Shown: positions 1 through 9,447, numbered from the stretch's first letter. The stretch is DNA of 64,000 nt from Kocuria massiliensis (GCF_900169715.1 NZ_LT835161.1:186001-250000), one strand, 5' to 3'. The notes: generated from the sequence alone by a model not told the origin. Program-made: numbers and translations.

Positions 1-1941
1 CGAGTCACCGACGTCGTGCACGATATCGGTGCGCAGCACGCGGTAAGCCCCCGTGTACGCTTCGACCTCGACTTCGGTCGCGGCGGCCCCGTACGCAAAG
101 TATTTGAACGGGGAGCCGTGCATCGACGCGGAGTCCCAATGGATGCCTTCAGTGCGGTAGTAACCTGCGGCAAAGAGCTGCACTCGTTGCATGTACGCGT
201 CGGAAACGACCTGCTCGAAGGGGATCTGTTCGTGGCCCAAAGCGGCGACCCCGTCGTCCTCGAAGCGAATATCGTGCGGATTCGCGCCGAACTTCCCGGC
301 CGCAACTTGAGCCAGACGTTCGCGGATCTGCTCGCAGGCATTCTTGACCGCACCACCATTGAGATCCGCTCCGGAGCTCGCGGCCGTGGCCGAAGTATTC
401 GGAACCTTATCGGTTCTGGTGGGAGCGAGCCTTACGCGGTCGAGCCGCACTCCGAGGGTCGTCGCAGCCACCTGCCGCATTTTGGTGTGCAGGCCCTGGC
501 CCATCTCGGTGCCGCCGTGATTGATGAGGATCGAGCCGTCCTTATAGATGTGCACCAGGGCACCGGCCTGGTTAAAGGCCGCGAAGTTAAAGGAAATGCC
601 GAATTTGACCGGGGTCATCGCCAGGGACCGTTTTACGTCCGTGTGACCGGCGTTGAATTCCGCGATCTCGGCGCGACGACGCACGACCTCCGCACGTTCC
701 ATCAGCGTGGACCAGATGTCCGGCATCCCTTCGGCGTGACGCACCGGTTGCCCATAGGGGGTGGTGTCGCCCGGCTGGTAGAAATTCCGACGCCGCAACT
801 CACCGGCCTCGATGCCGAGCAAGGGAGCGCAGCGTCCCAGGATATTTTCCAGCACCAGCATGCCCTGCGGCCCACCGAATCCACGGAATGCGGTTTGCGA
901 CGTCTTGTTGGTCTGCGCCATGCGGCCGTGGACCTTGACGTTGGGAATCATGTAGGCGTTGTCGATGTGGCACATGGCTCGCGACAGCACCGGTTCCGAG
1001 AGGTCCAAGGACCACCCGGCGTCGGAGGTCAGGGTGGCCTCCAGGGCCGTAAACTTGCCGGATTCATCAAATCCGACCTCCCACTCGGCGTGGAAGGGGT
1101 GTCGCTTGCCGGTCATCGTGATGTCTTGCGTTCGGGTCAGACGCAGGCTCACGGGACGCCCGGTGCGCACGGCGGCAAGCGCGGCAACGGCCGCCAAACC
1201 GTGCGGCTGCATCTCCTTGCCTCCGAAGGCACCACCCATACGCAGGGATTGGACCGTGACGTCGTGACTGGAGAGGCCCAAGACGTGAGCGACGATCTCC
1301 TGCGTTTCGGTGGGGTGCTGGGTCGAGGAATTGACCATGACCTGGCCACCCTCGTCGACTCGGGCGTAAGAGGCGTGGGTTTCCAGGTAGAAATGTTCCT
1401 GTCCACCGAATTCGAAGGTGCCCTTGAAACGATGAGCGGAATCCTTCAAACCGGCCGCGGAATCACCACGTTCCATGAGGTGCTGTGGCCCCTGGAAACT
1501 CTGGGCTTCGATGGCCTCGGGCACGGTGACGATCGACGGGAGAGGCTCGTAATCCACCTCGACGGCCTCGGCCCCGATCCGGGCGGCCTCGGCGGTCTCG
1601 CCGATCACCCAGCACACCGCGTGTCCGAAGTACATGGCTTCGGAAGGAAAGAGCGGCTCATCGTGCTTGACGCCTGCGTCGTTGAGCCCGGGGACGGCCT
1701 CGGCAGTCAGGACGTCCACGACTCCGGGCGTGGCCCGAGCCGCGTCGATGCGGAGGTCCGTGATGCGGGCGTGCGCGTGAGGGGACTGTACGGGCCATGC
1801 ATGTAGGCACGAAGGATCGCGGGTCGCGAGGTCATGCGTGTACAGGGCTTCCCCCGTGACGTGCAGGGCGGCCGACTCGTGGGCAACTCGGGTGCCGACT
1901 CCGGCCGGAACGGGATGTGCGGGTTCGTGAACGATGGTCAT
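1..1941 (-). CDS. xdhB: Xanthine dehydrogenase molybdenum-binding subunit (3' end outside window)
   Basis: Large molybdopterin subunit that oxidises hypoxanthine and xanthine to urate together with the FeS/FAD subunit. The reverse strand is open from the ATG at 1941 to the window edge, giving 647 codons of a protein that normally has about 750-800. It begins MTIVHEPAHPVPAGV and contains EHFYLET and, at about residues 236-243, GGAFGGKE, the glycine-rich molybdopterin-contact motif of the family. The start codon overlaps the xdhA stop as ATGA, so the two are translationally coupled. The C-terminus and any xdhC chaperone lie beyond the left edge. A long frame on the opposite strand here is only a shadow of this gene. 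Confidence 0.93.
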   Translation of the reverse strand, partial: MTIVHEPAHPVPAGVGTRVAHESAALHVTGEALYTHDLATRDPSCLHAWPVQSPHAHARITDLRIDAARATPGVVDVLTAEAVPGLNDAGVKHDEPLFPSEAMYFGHAVCWVIGETAEAARIGAEAVEVDYEPLPSIVTVPEAIEAQSFQGPQHLMERGDSAAGLKDSAHRFKGTFEFGGQEHFYLETHASYARVDEGGQVMVNSSTQHPTETQEIVAHVLGLSSHDVTVQSLRMGGAFGGKEMQPHGLAAVAALAAVRTGRPVSLRLTRTQDITMTGKRHPFHAEWEVGFDESGKFTALEATLTSDAGWSLDLSEPVLSRAMCHIDNAYMIPNVKVHGRMAQTNKTSQTAFRGFGGPQGMLVLENILGRCAPLLGIEAGELRRRNFYQPGDTTPYGQPVRHAEGMPDIWSTLMERAEVVRRRAEIAEFNAGHTDVKRSLAMTPVKFGISFNFAAFNQAGALVHIYKDGSILINHGGTEMGQGLHTKMRQVAATTLGVRLDRVRLAPTRTDKVPNTSATAASSGADLNGGAVKNACEQIRERLAQVAAGKFGANPHDIRFEDDGVAALGHEQIPFEQVVSDAYMQRVQLFAAGYYRTEGIHWDSASMHGSPFKYFAYGAAATEVEVEAYTGAYRVLRTDIVHDVGDS

Positions 1942-3407
1942 GAGATCACTCCTGATAATTCGGAGGGACGGTATTGGGCGAAAAAGCGCATCATGGACTG
2001 CTCGAGCATCGCCGATCGGTATCGCGAGCTGGCTCGATGATCGTCCATCGGCGTGCTTTCCGCGGTCATGGCGGCCGACGCCGTGCGGGCCGTTTCTTCC
2101 GTCCACGGCTGGCCGAGAAGGGCTTCCTCGGCGGCGAGAGCACGAATCGGTGTTGCGGCGACGCCGCCCATGCCGATCCGGATCGAGCTGACCCGACCGT
2201 CGTCGAGCTGCAAGGCGAACGCCGTGGACACCGAAGAGATGTCGTCGAAGCGGCGCTTGGCCACTTTGTAGAACGCCGTCGTCTGGGCCAAGGGCAACGG
2301 GATGCGGACGGCGCGAATCAATTCCCCCGGTTGCCGAACGGTCTTCCGGTATCCCGTGAAGTATTCGGACAGGGGAACCGTGCGCTCGCCCGCGGTGGAA
2401 TGAAGGACGAGGGAAGCGTCCAGGGCCAGAAGCACCGGAGCAGAATCTCCGATGGGAGAACCCGTGCCCAAGTTGCCACCCAACGTCGCGCTATTCCGGA
2501 TCAGTCGCGAGGCGAATTGCGGGAAGAGCTGCGCCAAGAGAGGGATCCGGCCGTCCAAACGGCGCTCCAGTTCGGAGAGGGTGATGGCGGCACCCAGCTC
2601 GGCGTAGTCCTCCTCGAGGCGGAAGGTCCGCAACTCTTCCAGGTGATCGATCGCGAAAACGGTCTCGGGGCGCGTGTGTCGAATGTTGGTTTCGACGCCG
2701 ACGTCGGTTGCGCCGGCGAGGAGGACGGCGTCCGGGTGTGCCTCGAGGCGTTCAGAGAGTTCGGCAAGATCAGCGGGTCGAACGAACGTCGAGGCCTCGG
2801 CTGTGACTTCGGTGGGTGCGGGCCGTGGTGCCGACGTGGACTGACGTTGGAAGAGGGGGTCTTCGGTGTCGGGAGCGCCTAACGCATAGGCCGCGTCTTT
2901 GATGGGTCGGTACCCGGTGCACCGACAGAGATTTCCACTGAGTGCGTGGAGATCAAAACCGTTGGCACCTTCTTCTTCGGTATCCCGAGCAGAGGGTACG
3001 GCCTTGCGCTCGGGCCGGTAGTACTCGGCGGCCATGGAGCAGATGAAGCCTGGAGTGCAAAAGCCGCACTGGGAGCCACCCCTGTACGCCATTTCCTGCT
3101 GTACCGGGTGGAGGTCTTCGAAGGATCCCGGGCCGGGGCCGGTGCCGAGGCCCTCGGACGTCACGATCTCTTGACCGTTGCAGGCGACGGCGGGAATGAG
3201 GCACGCGTTGACCGAGGTCCAGCGCGAGGTGCCGTCGGGATCGGGTCGAGCCACCATGACCGCGCACGCCCCGCACTCGCCTTCGGCGCACCCTTCTTTG
3301 GCGCCGGTCAGACCGTTCTCGCGGAGCCAGTCCAAGAGATTGAGTCGAACGGGAGGAGCTGTCTCCTCGCGTGTTTGGCCGTTGACGGTGATGCGAAATG
3401 ACACCAT
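1938..3407 (-). CDS. xdhA: Xanthine dehydrogenase small subunit, [2Fe-2S] and FAD domains
   Basis: Electron-transfer subunit of xanthine dehydrogenase, 489 residues. The N-terminal ferredoxin domain carries the first cluster cysteines C40, C45, C48 and C69. The second helical domain carries CGFC (C114, C117) and CRC (C161, C163). The rest is the FAD-binding CO-dehydrogenase-flavoprotein fold with LLAGATD and SATLGGNLG. The frame stays open upstream to 3539, but I chose the ATG at 3407 because AAGGAGG sits just before it and the ferredoxin fold begins at once (MVSFRITVNG). It is the first gene of a leftward xdhA-xdhB operon, divergent from guanine deaminase, and feeds electrons from purine oxidation to NAD. 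Confidence 0.94.
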   Translation of the reverse strand: MVSFRITVNGQTREETAPPVRLNLLDWLRENGLTGAKEGCAEGECGACAVMVARPDPDGTSRWTSVNACLIPAVACNGQEIVTSEGLGTGPGPGSFEDLHPVQQEMAYRGGSQCGFCTPGFICSMAAEYYRPERKAVPSARDTEEEGANGFDLHALSGNLCRCTGYRPIKDAAYALGAPDTEDPLFQRQSTSAPRPAPTEVTAEASTFVRPADLAELSERLEAHPDAVLLAGATDVGVETNIRHTRPETVFAIDHLEELRTFRLEEDYAELGAAITLSELERRLDGRIPLLAQLFPQFASRLIRNSATLGGNLGTGSPIGDSAPVLLALDASLVLHSTAGERTVPLSEYFTGYRKTVRQPGELIRAVRIPLPLAQTTAFYKVAKRRFDDISSVSTAFALQLDDGRVSSIRIGMGGVAATPIRALAAEEALLGQPWTEETARTASAAMTAESTPMDDHRASSRYRSAMLEQSMMRFFAQYRPSELSGVIS

Positions 3408-3820
3408 CACGTCCTCCTTGATTGAGCGTTCGTGAATAACCCGAGGAGGCGATGCCCAGGAAGGACTCGCGAAGACATCGCCTTTTCTCGTCGGAGGTGC
3501 TCCATCACACGCTGAGGTGTGCCGAGTAAATCCTTCCAAAATTTATGTGAGATCAGCGTAACACCAATGGTGGAATTAAAACTCCACATCGTGAAAACCC
3601 GGTGTATTTTCGGCGTTAATTCACGCCTCTGACCCCTTGACGTGCAGTTTTGCGGCACCTGAAAGGCGGATATGAGCCAGTTCGCATTCGGTGGGAAAGC
3701 CAGGTTATTCAGTACTTTAACCCTTGAGGTGTCTGGCGTCACTCGTCGCCAAAACCTGGGCCTCAGGGTGTGTGGATCACGGATTCAACCTCGAGTGAGG
3801 GAGGAAATTTCCCGAGCCCC

Positions 3821-3860
3821 TTGTCAAATTTCAAGTGGACCAGGTTACACTGGGGTCCAC
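3821..3860 (+). promoter_or_regulatory. Candidate guaD promoter overlapped by an inverted repeat
   Basis: TTGTCA (3821-3826) and TACACT (3846-3851) resemble -35 and -10 boxes, with a long 19-nt spacer. An imperfect palindrome overlies the -10: TGGACCAG on the left and CTGGGGTCCA on the right, ending at 3859, the arms matching apart from two extra G bases. This layout suits a repressor operator. No regulator can be named from the sequence. Confidence 0.4.
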
Positions 3861-3861
3861 G

Positions 3862-3883
3862 ATGCGGATGATAATTACCGCAT
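3862..3883. promoter_or_regulatory. Perfect 6-bp inverted repeat with AT-rich centre
   Basis: ATGCGG (3862-3867) and CCGCAT (3878-3883) flank a 10-nt AT-rich centre. It lies directly downstream of the candidate guaD promoter, in the presumed leader. It may be a second operator half of the same regulator or a leader hairpin. Confidence 0.35.
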
Positions 3884-4022
3884 GGCGAAATAATCTCCCG
3901 CATCGGCTACGTACGAGAAGGACGCGAGGAGCGCGTCTCGGATGACTCCGTGAAGACTGCAGCCATCGTGACTCTTTCGTTGTGCAGGAGCGCCCGCGCC
4001 GGCCTTAAGGAGACGACGCCCG

Positions 4023-5369
4023 ATGAATGGAGAACCAACGATGTTCACGACTCTGGAAAGACGTCGGCAGAACGTTTCACAGTCCGTCACCACGACGACC
4101 AAGATCATCACGGGTCATGTGGTGTCCCCGCTCAGCGGGGCGGACCGGGAAACATTGGACCTCGAACGAGGAGCCGTGGTGGTCTGCGATGGTCGGATCC
4201 TCGACGTGGGGGAAGCTCGCACCATGATCGACGACTACCCCGAAGCGTCCGTCGAATCCTACGGCGACCGGCTGATCATCCCCGGGTTCATCGACTGTCA
4301 CGCGCACTACTCGCAAATGGCCATGATCGCCTCGCCGGGATTGCAATTACTGGAGTGGCTCGACAACTTCACTTTTCCGGCTGAGTCCGAATTCGCCGAC
4401 GCCGGGCACTGCGCCGAGATGGCCGACTTCTTCACGACGCAGATGATCGCTCACGGGGTGACCTCGGCCTGCGTCTATGCCACGGTGCACCCGGAGTCGG
4501 TGCGGGCTCTCTTCCGCTCGGCCAAATCGAAGAACCTGAGGATCATGACCGGCAAGGTGTGCATGGACCGCCACGCCCCGGAGCATCTGCTGGACACGCC
4601 CGAGCTGGCCTACGAACAGAGCCGAGAATTGCTCGAGGAGTGGCACGGCGTCGGCCGCCTTGAGTATGCGATCACGCCACGCTTTGCTCCCACGTCCTCC
4701 GTGCGCCAGCTCGAACTCTTGGGCCAGCTGGCTCAGGAGCACCCGGAAGCGGTGATTCAGACTCATCTCTCGGAGAATCCCGCCGAGTGCGCGTGGGTTT
4801 CGGAGCTCTTCCCAGAGGAGGCCGACTACACGGCCGTGTACGAACGGTTCGGTCTGGTGCGCAAGCGTGCGGTCTTCGGGCACGCGACGCACGTCTCGGA
4901 CAGCGAGTTGAGCCGGTTGGGGTCCGGCCAAGCCTCTCTGGCCCATTGCCCCACGTCCAATCTTTTCTTGGGGTCGGGACTATTTACTCTCAAGAAGAAC
5001 GCCCAGATCGCGGGCCTCAAGATCGGGTTGGGGTCCGACGTCGGGGCGGGAACAAGCCTGTCACCGTTGGTATCGCTCAACGAGGCCTACAAAGTCAGCC
5101 GGTCCGTGGGAGGTCCGCTGGATTCCTTCGAGGCATTGAGGCTCGCGACGTTGGACAGCGCCGAGGCTCTCGGCATCGAGGATTCCGTCGGAAGTTTGGA
5201 AGCCGGAAAGGACGCTGACGTGGTGATCCTCGATCCCGAAACCAACCCCGTCCTGCGGATGCGGGCCTCCCACGCGAAGACCACCGCAGAGCTCCTTTTC
5301 GCGACGATGATGCTCGGCGACGACCGCACCATCCACGGCGTCTACGTCGCTGGGTCCAAGACGCGATGA
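4023..5369 (+). CDS. guaD: Guanine deaminase
   Basis: Zinc amidohydrolase converting guanine to xanthine and ammonia, which supplies substrate to the adjacent xanthine dehydrogenase. 448 residues, the usual size. Metal-site motifs are visible in order: PGFIDCHAHYSQ (HxH), QTHLSE, FGHATH, SLAHCPTSN and GLGSDVGAGTS (catalytic Asp). AAGGAG at 4007-4012 lies ten bases before the chosen ATG; a second in-frame ATG at 4041 is possible. It is followed 135 bases later by a purine permease in the same direction, forming an uptake-plus-deamination unit divergent from xdhAB. Confidence 0.95.
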   Translation: MNGEPTMFTTLERRRQNVSQSVTTTTKIITGHVVSPLSGADRETLDLERGAVVVCDGRILDVGEARTMIDDYPEASVESYGDRLIIPGFIDCHAHYSQMAMIASPGLQLLEWLDNFTFPAESEFADAGHCAEMADFFTTQMIAHGVTSACVYATVHPESVRALFRSAKSKNLRIMTGKVCMDRHAPEHLLDTPELAYEQSRELLEEWHGVGRLEYAITPRFAPTSSVRQLELLGQLAQEHPEAVIQTHLSENPAECAWVSELFPEEADYTAVYERFGLVRKRAVFGHATHVSDSELSRLGSGQASLAHCPTSNLFLGSGLFTLKKNAQIAGLKIGLGSDVGAGTSLSPLVSLNEAYKVSRSVGGPLDSFEALRLATLDSAEALGIEDSVGSLEAGKDADVVILDPETNPVLRMRASHAKTTAELLFATMMLGDDRTIHGVYVAGSKTR

Positions 5370-5504
5370 CCATCCCCCGACGGGCCTAGCCCGTACGTCC
5401 ATTACTCATCCCGTGTGCCGTAGGGCCTCAGGATGACCCTATTCGCCACTCCCCACAACGATCTCCATTGCATTCCCCGTAATGGCAGGGAAAAGAGGCA
5501 CATC

Positions 5505-6968
5505 ATGGCTGTCGATCAACACACCGAACAGGAAACGCAGGGTCAACGTCGATCCGCGATTGACCGGTTTTTCGAGATCACCTCCCGAGGCTCGACGATC
5601 AAGCAGGAATTGCGAGGTGGGTTGGTGGCGTTCGTGGCCATGGCGTACATCGTGGTCCTGAACCCGCTGATCCTTGGGGCGGCACAAGACGTCGATGGAA
5701 ACAGTCTCAATTTCGCGCAGCTCACCGCCGTCACGGGGTTGGTGGCCGGCGGAATCACGCTGCTTTTCGGCCTCGTCGCTCGCCTTCCCTTTGCCTTGGC
5801 TGCGGGGCTCGGCATGAACAGCTTCCTCGCCGTCTCGGTGGTCCAAGACGTGACTTGGCCTGAGGCAATGGGATTGGTGATGATCAACGGCATCATCATC
5901 GTGGTCCTAGGGGCCACCGGAATTCGCACCGCGATCTTCCACGCGGTACCGCCTCAGCTGAAGACGGCGATCACCGTCGGCATCGGCCTCTTCATCGCTT
6001 TCATCGGATTCGTGAATTCCGGCTTCGTGACCAGGACGCCGGATGGGCCGCCGGTGCAGCTGGGCCAGGGCGGGTCGATCACCGCATTGCCGACGGTGAT
6101 CTTCATCTTCGCGTTATTGCTGATTGGCGTGCTGGTGACGCGGCGAGTTCCCGGCGGAATCCTGATCGGCATGATCGTCGCGACCATCCTCTCGATCATT
6201 GTTCAGGCCTTCGCGCACCTCGGTACGGTGGGTGACCCGAAAAACCCAGACCCCCAGGGGTGGAATCTCAGCGCCCCTGAATTGCCCAGCCACGTGGTGG
6301 CCATGCCTGATTTTAGTTTGGTCGGTGCGTTCGACCTTTTCGGTTCGATCGAGCGGATCGGTGCCTTGTCCGTAGTGATGCTGGTCTTTACCTTGCTCTT
6401 CACCAACTTCTTTGACGCGATGGGCACCATGACGGGTCTGGCGGGAAATGCCGGTCTGGCTCGTCCGGACGGAACCTTCCCGCGTATCCGTCAAGCCTTC
6501 ATCGTCGAAGGGCTTGGGGCGGTCGCCGGCGGTGGCGCCTCGGCCTCGTCGAATACCGTGTTCGTCGACTCCGCGGCGGGTGTTGCGGAAGGCGCCCGGA
6601 CCGGCCTCGCCGCGTGCGTGACCGGGGTGTTGTTCCTGGTCTCGATGTTTTTCACCCCACTGATTGAGGTGATCCCGATGGAAGCAGGCGCCGCCGCGCT
6701 CGTCGTCGTGGGTTCCATGATGGTCGTGCAGATTCAGGACATCGAGATGAAAGATTTCCGGGTTTCCCTCCCCGTGTTCCTGACCATCGTCTCGATGCCG
6801 CTGACCTATTCCATCGCCAACGGGATCGGCGTCGGATTCATCTCCTGGTCCGTGATCCACGTGCTGACCGGCCGGGCCCGTCAGGTGCACTGGCTCATGT
6901 GGGTCGTGTCGGCGGGGTTCCTGCTCTACTTCACTCGAGGCGGCATCACGGCCCTCATCGGAGGGTAG
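5505..6968 (+). CDS. AzgA-type purine (guanine/hypoxanthine) permease
   Basis: Integral membrane proton symporter of the NCS2/AzgA branch, 487 residues with about a dozen hydrophobic segments. The N-terminal region VAMAYIVVLNP and the GLGMNSF stretch are characteristic of the PbuG/PbuO/GhxP group, as is NFFDAMGTMTG near residue 300. I chose the ATG at 5505 (MAVDQHT) because AAAAGAGG precedes it; the frame is open further upstream to 5433 but without a ribosome site. Its place behind guanine deaminase argues for import of guanine or hypoxanthine for catabolism. The exact base cannot be read from the sequence. Confidence 0.88.
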   Translation: MAVDQHTEQETQGQRRSAIDRFFEITSRGSTIKQELRGGLVAFVAMAYIVVLNPLILGAAQDVDGNSLNFAQLTAVTGLVAGGITLLFGLVARLPFALAAGLGMNSFLAVSVVQDVTWPEAMGLVMINGIIIVVLGATGIRTAIFHAVPPQLKTAITVGIGLFIAFIGFVNSGFVTRTPDGPPVQLGQGGSITALPTVIFIFALLLIGVLVTRRVPGGILIGMIVATILSIIVQAFAHLGTVGDPKNPDPQGWNLSAPELPSHVVAMPDFSLVGAFDLFGSIERIGALSVVMLVFTLLFTNFFDAMGTMTGLAGNAGLARPDGTFPRIRQAFIVEGLGAVAGGGASASSNTVFVDSAAGVAEGARTGLAACVTGVLFLVSMFFTPLIEVIPMEAGAAALVVVGSMMVVQIQDIEMKDFRVSLPVFLTIVSMPLTYSIANGIGVGFISWSVIHVLTGRARQVHWLMWVVSAGFLLYFTRGGITALIGG

Positions 6969-6990
6969 GCAACGGCAGACGGCGGATTCG

Positions 6991-7755
6991 TCAGATAAGC
7001 AAGTAGACAGCACCCAAGATCGTGACCACGATGACGGCCAGATCAAAGATGCTCTGTCGGATCCGTCGGGCCGCCCACCGGCCCACGAGGGCTCCAGCCG
7101 CGACGGCCGGGATTAACACGACGTCCAGGAGCAACGTGTGGGTGCTGATCAGTCCCAGACCGATCGAGACCGGCAACTTGAGAAGGTTCATGATGGCGAA
7201 AAACCACGCGGCCGTTCCCAGAAAGGCGTGCACCGGAAATCGCGCGGCCAGGAAGTACATCGACATGACCGGGCCTCCGGCGTTGGCCACCATGGTGGTA
7301 AAACCTCCCACGGAGCCGTAGCCGGCGGTTGCGAGCCACGAGGAGCTTCCGACGGCGTCGCCCGTAGGCCCAGGCGTCGTGGCGGGTCGTGCGCGTTGCC
7401 ACAGGGTGAGTCCCATCAGGAAGAGCAGCAGGACGCCGATGACGCGACGCACGGTACCGTCGCCCGCCCACGCCAAGAACACACCACCCAGCGCCAGGCC
7501 CGCGAGAACCCCAGGGATCATGCGGATGAGTGTAGGCCAGTGCGCACTCCGGCGGTAGGCCCACAGGGCAAAGGCATCACCGATCATCAGGAGCACCAGG
7601 AGGGCCCCCGTCGAGGACTTAGCGGGGAGGATCGCGGCGAAGAGCGCCACCGAGAGGGTGTTGATGCCGGGCAGGGCCGTTTTGGAAAACCCCACCAGGA
7701 GAGCGGCCAGCGCGAGCCCTGCCCAGGCCAACACGCTCAGATCGGAAAAGGTCAC
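6991..7755 (-). CDS. TauE/SafE (DUF81) family membrane protein
   Basis: Putative anion or sulfur-compound exporter of 254 residues with about eight hydrophobic segments and the family's repeated glycine-rich helices (GVLAGLALGGVF, ALVGRWAARRI). It starts with GTG at 7755, three bases after the iolB stop, so it is the last gene of a gntR-iolB-tauE unit and probably translated by coupling. TauE/SafE proteins are usually linked to sulfonate or sulfite metabolism; here the operon context is inositol, so the substrate is open. It converges on the purine permease with 22 bases between stops. Confidence 0.85.
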   Translation of the reverse strand: MTFSDLSVLAWAGLALAALLVGFSKTALPGINTLSVALFAAILPAKSSTGALLVLLMIGDAFALWAYRRSAHWPTLIRMIPGVLAGLALGGVFLAWAGDGTVRRVIGVLLLFLMGLTLWQRARPATTPGPTGDAVGSSSWLATAGYGSVGGFTTMVANAGGPVMSMYFLAARFPVHAFLGTAAWFFAIMNLLKLPVSIGLGLISTHTLLLDVVLIPAVAAGALVGRWAARRIRQSIFDLAVIVVTILGAVYLLI

Positions 7756-7758
7756 GGT

Positions 7759-8649
7759 TTAGCGACCGAACGGAAGGCGATCGTCGATCTCTTGGGCGTC
7801 CCACTGCTGACGTACCCACCCGTGGTGCGGATCGTCGCTGATGAGCCAACTGCGTACGGGGCCGGGGCCGGCCATGACGTTGAGGTAGTACATGTCGTAG
7901 CCGGGAGGTGCCATCGCGGGCCCGTGCCAGCCGTAGGGGACTAGCACGACGTCGCCCGTGCGAACTTCGGCGTTGACATCGATGGGACGCTCATCCGAGG
8001 CGTACACGCGCTGGTATCCGATGGGGTCCGTGGCCTCGACGGGAGCATCGGGGGTCACGCGCGTCTCAAAGTAGTAGATTTCTTCGAGCCGAGTCTCGCG
8101 ACCTTCCTTTTCCTCGTCGTGCTTGTGCGGTGGGTAGGACGACCAGTTGCCGGCGGGCGTCAGTACCTCGCACACGATGAACCGGTCAGCCTCGAGGGCA
8201 GCGGGTGTGCCGAAATTGCGGACCTCACGGGAGCAGTTCCCCGCGCCACGCAATTCGAGCGGGGCCTCGTCCTTGGTGATCAAGCGCGTGGGGTACTCGT
8301 TGCTCGCGGGCGCGGAGGCGATGGCCACGCGCACGCCCTTCTGGCCCGAAATCTCCACGGCTCGTTGAACGCCGGTGTAGAGGACGTCCGTTGGTCCGGC
8401 GAACACGGACTCGCGGCCCGAAAGCTCATACGTCTCGCCGTCGACAACGGCCGTCACGTCTCCGGAAAGCGGGATGATGATGCGCTCTTCGGCCGCGGCA
8501 TCCAGTGTCACAGGGGATCCGGAGAGGGTCGCGGTTTTGAGGCCGGTGTGCTCCCAGCCGTCAACCGTCAGGGATGAGTCGTAAGTTCCGAGGGAGAGAT
8601 CCCACGGGCCGTCACTTGCGCTTCCGGCAGGGTAAACCCAGTTCGTCAT
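7759..8649 (-). CDS. iolB: 5-deoxy-glucuronate isomerase
   Basis: Cupin-fold isomerase of myo-inositol catabolism, converting 5-deoxy-D-glucuronate to 2-deoxy-5-keto-gluconate. 296 residues, the full family length. Diagnostic stretches include SYPPHKHDEE followed by LEEIYYFE (metal-binding His and Glu), VPYGWHGP and YYLNVMAGP. No other inositol-pathway gene (iolA, C, D, E, G) is within the window. It lies 60 bases downstream of a GntR regulator on the same strand and 3 bases upstream of a TauE-like transporter. Confidence 0.95.
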   Translation of the reverse strand: MTNWVYPAGSASDGPWDLSLGTYDSSLTVDGWEHTGLKTATLSGSPVTLDAAAEERIIIPLSGDVTAVVDGETYELSGRESVFAGPTDVLYTGVQRAVEISGQKGVRVAIASAPASNEYPTRLITKDEAPLELRGAGNCSREVRNFGTPAALEADRFIVCEVLTPAGNWSSYPPHKHDEEKEGRETRLEEIYYFETRVTPDAPVEATDPIGYQRVYASDERPIDVNAEVRTGDVVLVPYGWHGPAMAPPGYDMYYLNVMAGPGPVRSWLISDDPHHGWVRQQWDAQEIDDRLPFGR

Positions 8650-8709
8650 GTTCCGCTGTCCTTTCGTGGTGGTGTTTCCGGACGGGTTCGTCGAGATCCC
8701 TCGCTGTGT

Positions 8710-9447
8710 TTAGGCGGAGAGGGTGACCTCGAAGGAATAGGAGTCGGCGCGGTACATGTGCCGACCGGTTTCCGCGCGCCGCCCGATATCGTCGGTCGCG
8801 GTGCGAGACATCGTGACCAGCGCCGACCCGGGGCTTGTGTGGAGCAATTTGGCCTGCTCGTTGGTGGCCACCGCGGCGCCAATCTTCTGCTGCGCGAGGC
8901 GGAAGTTGATGCCCTGTTGCCGCAGAATCGTGTAGAGACCGTGCTGTTCCAGAGCTTCGCGGCTCAGCTGCGCAATCTCTTGCGGAACCCAGTTCTCCAT
9001 GATCGCTAGAGGTGCACCATTGCGGCTCCGCACCCTTTTGACGTGATACACCGTGCTGCCCGGCTTGACGGCGAGGCGTTCGGCGACGTCTTCCGGCGCA
9101 GGAATCTCTTCGAAATCGAGGACTTCGGTGGTAGGCAGTTCCTTGTCTTGGCTGAGGTCTTCAAAGAGCGAGGTGAGGCCAACCGAGCGGCGTACCTCCG
9201 ACGCGACGACCTGCGTGCCGACGCCGCGTTTGCGAACCAACAGGCCAGAACGGACGAGCTCATCCATCGCCTTGCGAACGGTGGGCCGCGAAAGGTGCAA
9301 GTTCTTCGCCAAGGAGAGTTCATTGTCGAGCATGCTTCCCGGAGGCAAATGGCCGTCGGAGATGGCCGTCTCGATTCCGTGGACCAGTTGGTGGTACAGC
9401 GGGACGGGAGACGATCGGTCGATCGTGATGTCGAGGTGGGCAGTCAT
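8710..9447 (-). CDS. GntR/HutC-family transcriptional regulator with UTRA domain
   Basis: 245-residue regulator. The N-terminal winged helix (PLYHQLVHGIETAISDG, SRPTVRKAMDELVRSGLL, residues about 15-75) is followed by a UTRA ligand-binding domain (YHVKRVRSRNGAPLAIMENW and onward). GGAG lies five bases before the ATG. It is the first gene of the unit containing iolB, so it probably senses an inositol-related ligand and may repress its own operon, acting like the IolR regulators of other actinobacteria. That role is inferred from position only. Confidence 0.9.
   Translation of the reverse strand: MTAHLDITIDRSSPVPLYHQLVHGIETAISDGHLPPGSMLDNELSLAKNLHLSRPTVRKAMDELVRSGLLVRKRGVGTQVVASEVRRSVGLTSLFEDLSQDKELPTTEVLDFEEIPAPEDVAERLAVKPGSTVYHVKRVRSRNGAPLAIMENWVPQEIAQLSREALEQHGLYTILRQQGINFRLAQQKIGAAVATNEQAKLLHTSPGSALVTMSRTATDDIGRRAETGRHMYRADSYSFEVTLSA

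Larger units (their letters stand above)
3408..4022. other. Divergent xdhA / guaD control region
   Basis: This 615-base gene-free stretch separates two divergent purine-catabolism operons. It is AT-richer than its surroundings between about 3530 and 3720. No convincing open frame with a ribosome site lies in it. Two palindromic elements near the guaD side (3835-3860 and 3862-3883) are listed separately. By position it should hold promoters for both directions and the operator(s) of a purine-responsive regulator; the regulator gene itself is not in the window. Confidence 0.6.

Noticed and set aside
16-1806. A 596-codon open frame on the + strand
   Set aside because: It is the shadow of xdhB on the other strand; it has no ribosome site and no domain, while the reverse strand gives a continuous xanthine dehydrogenase.
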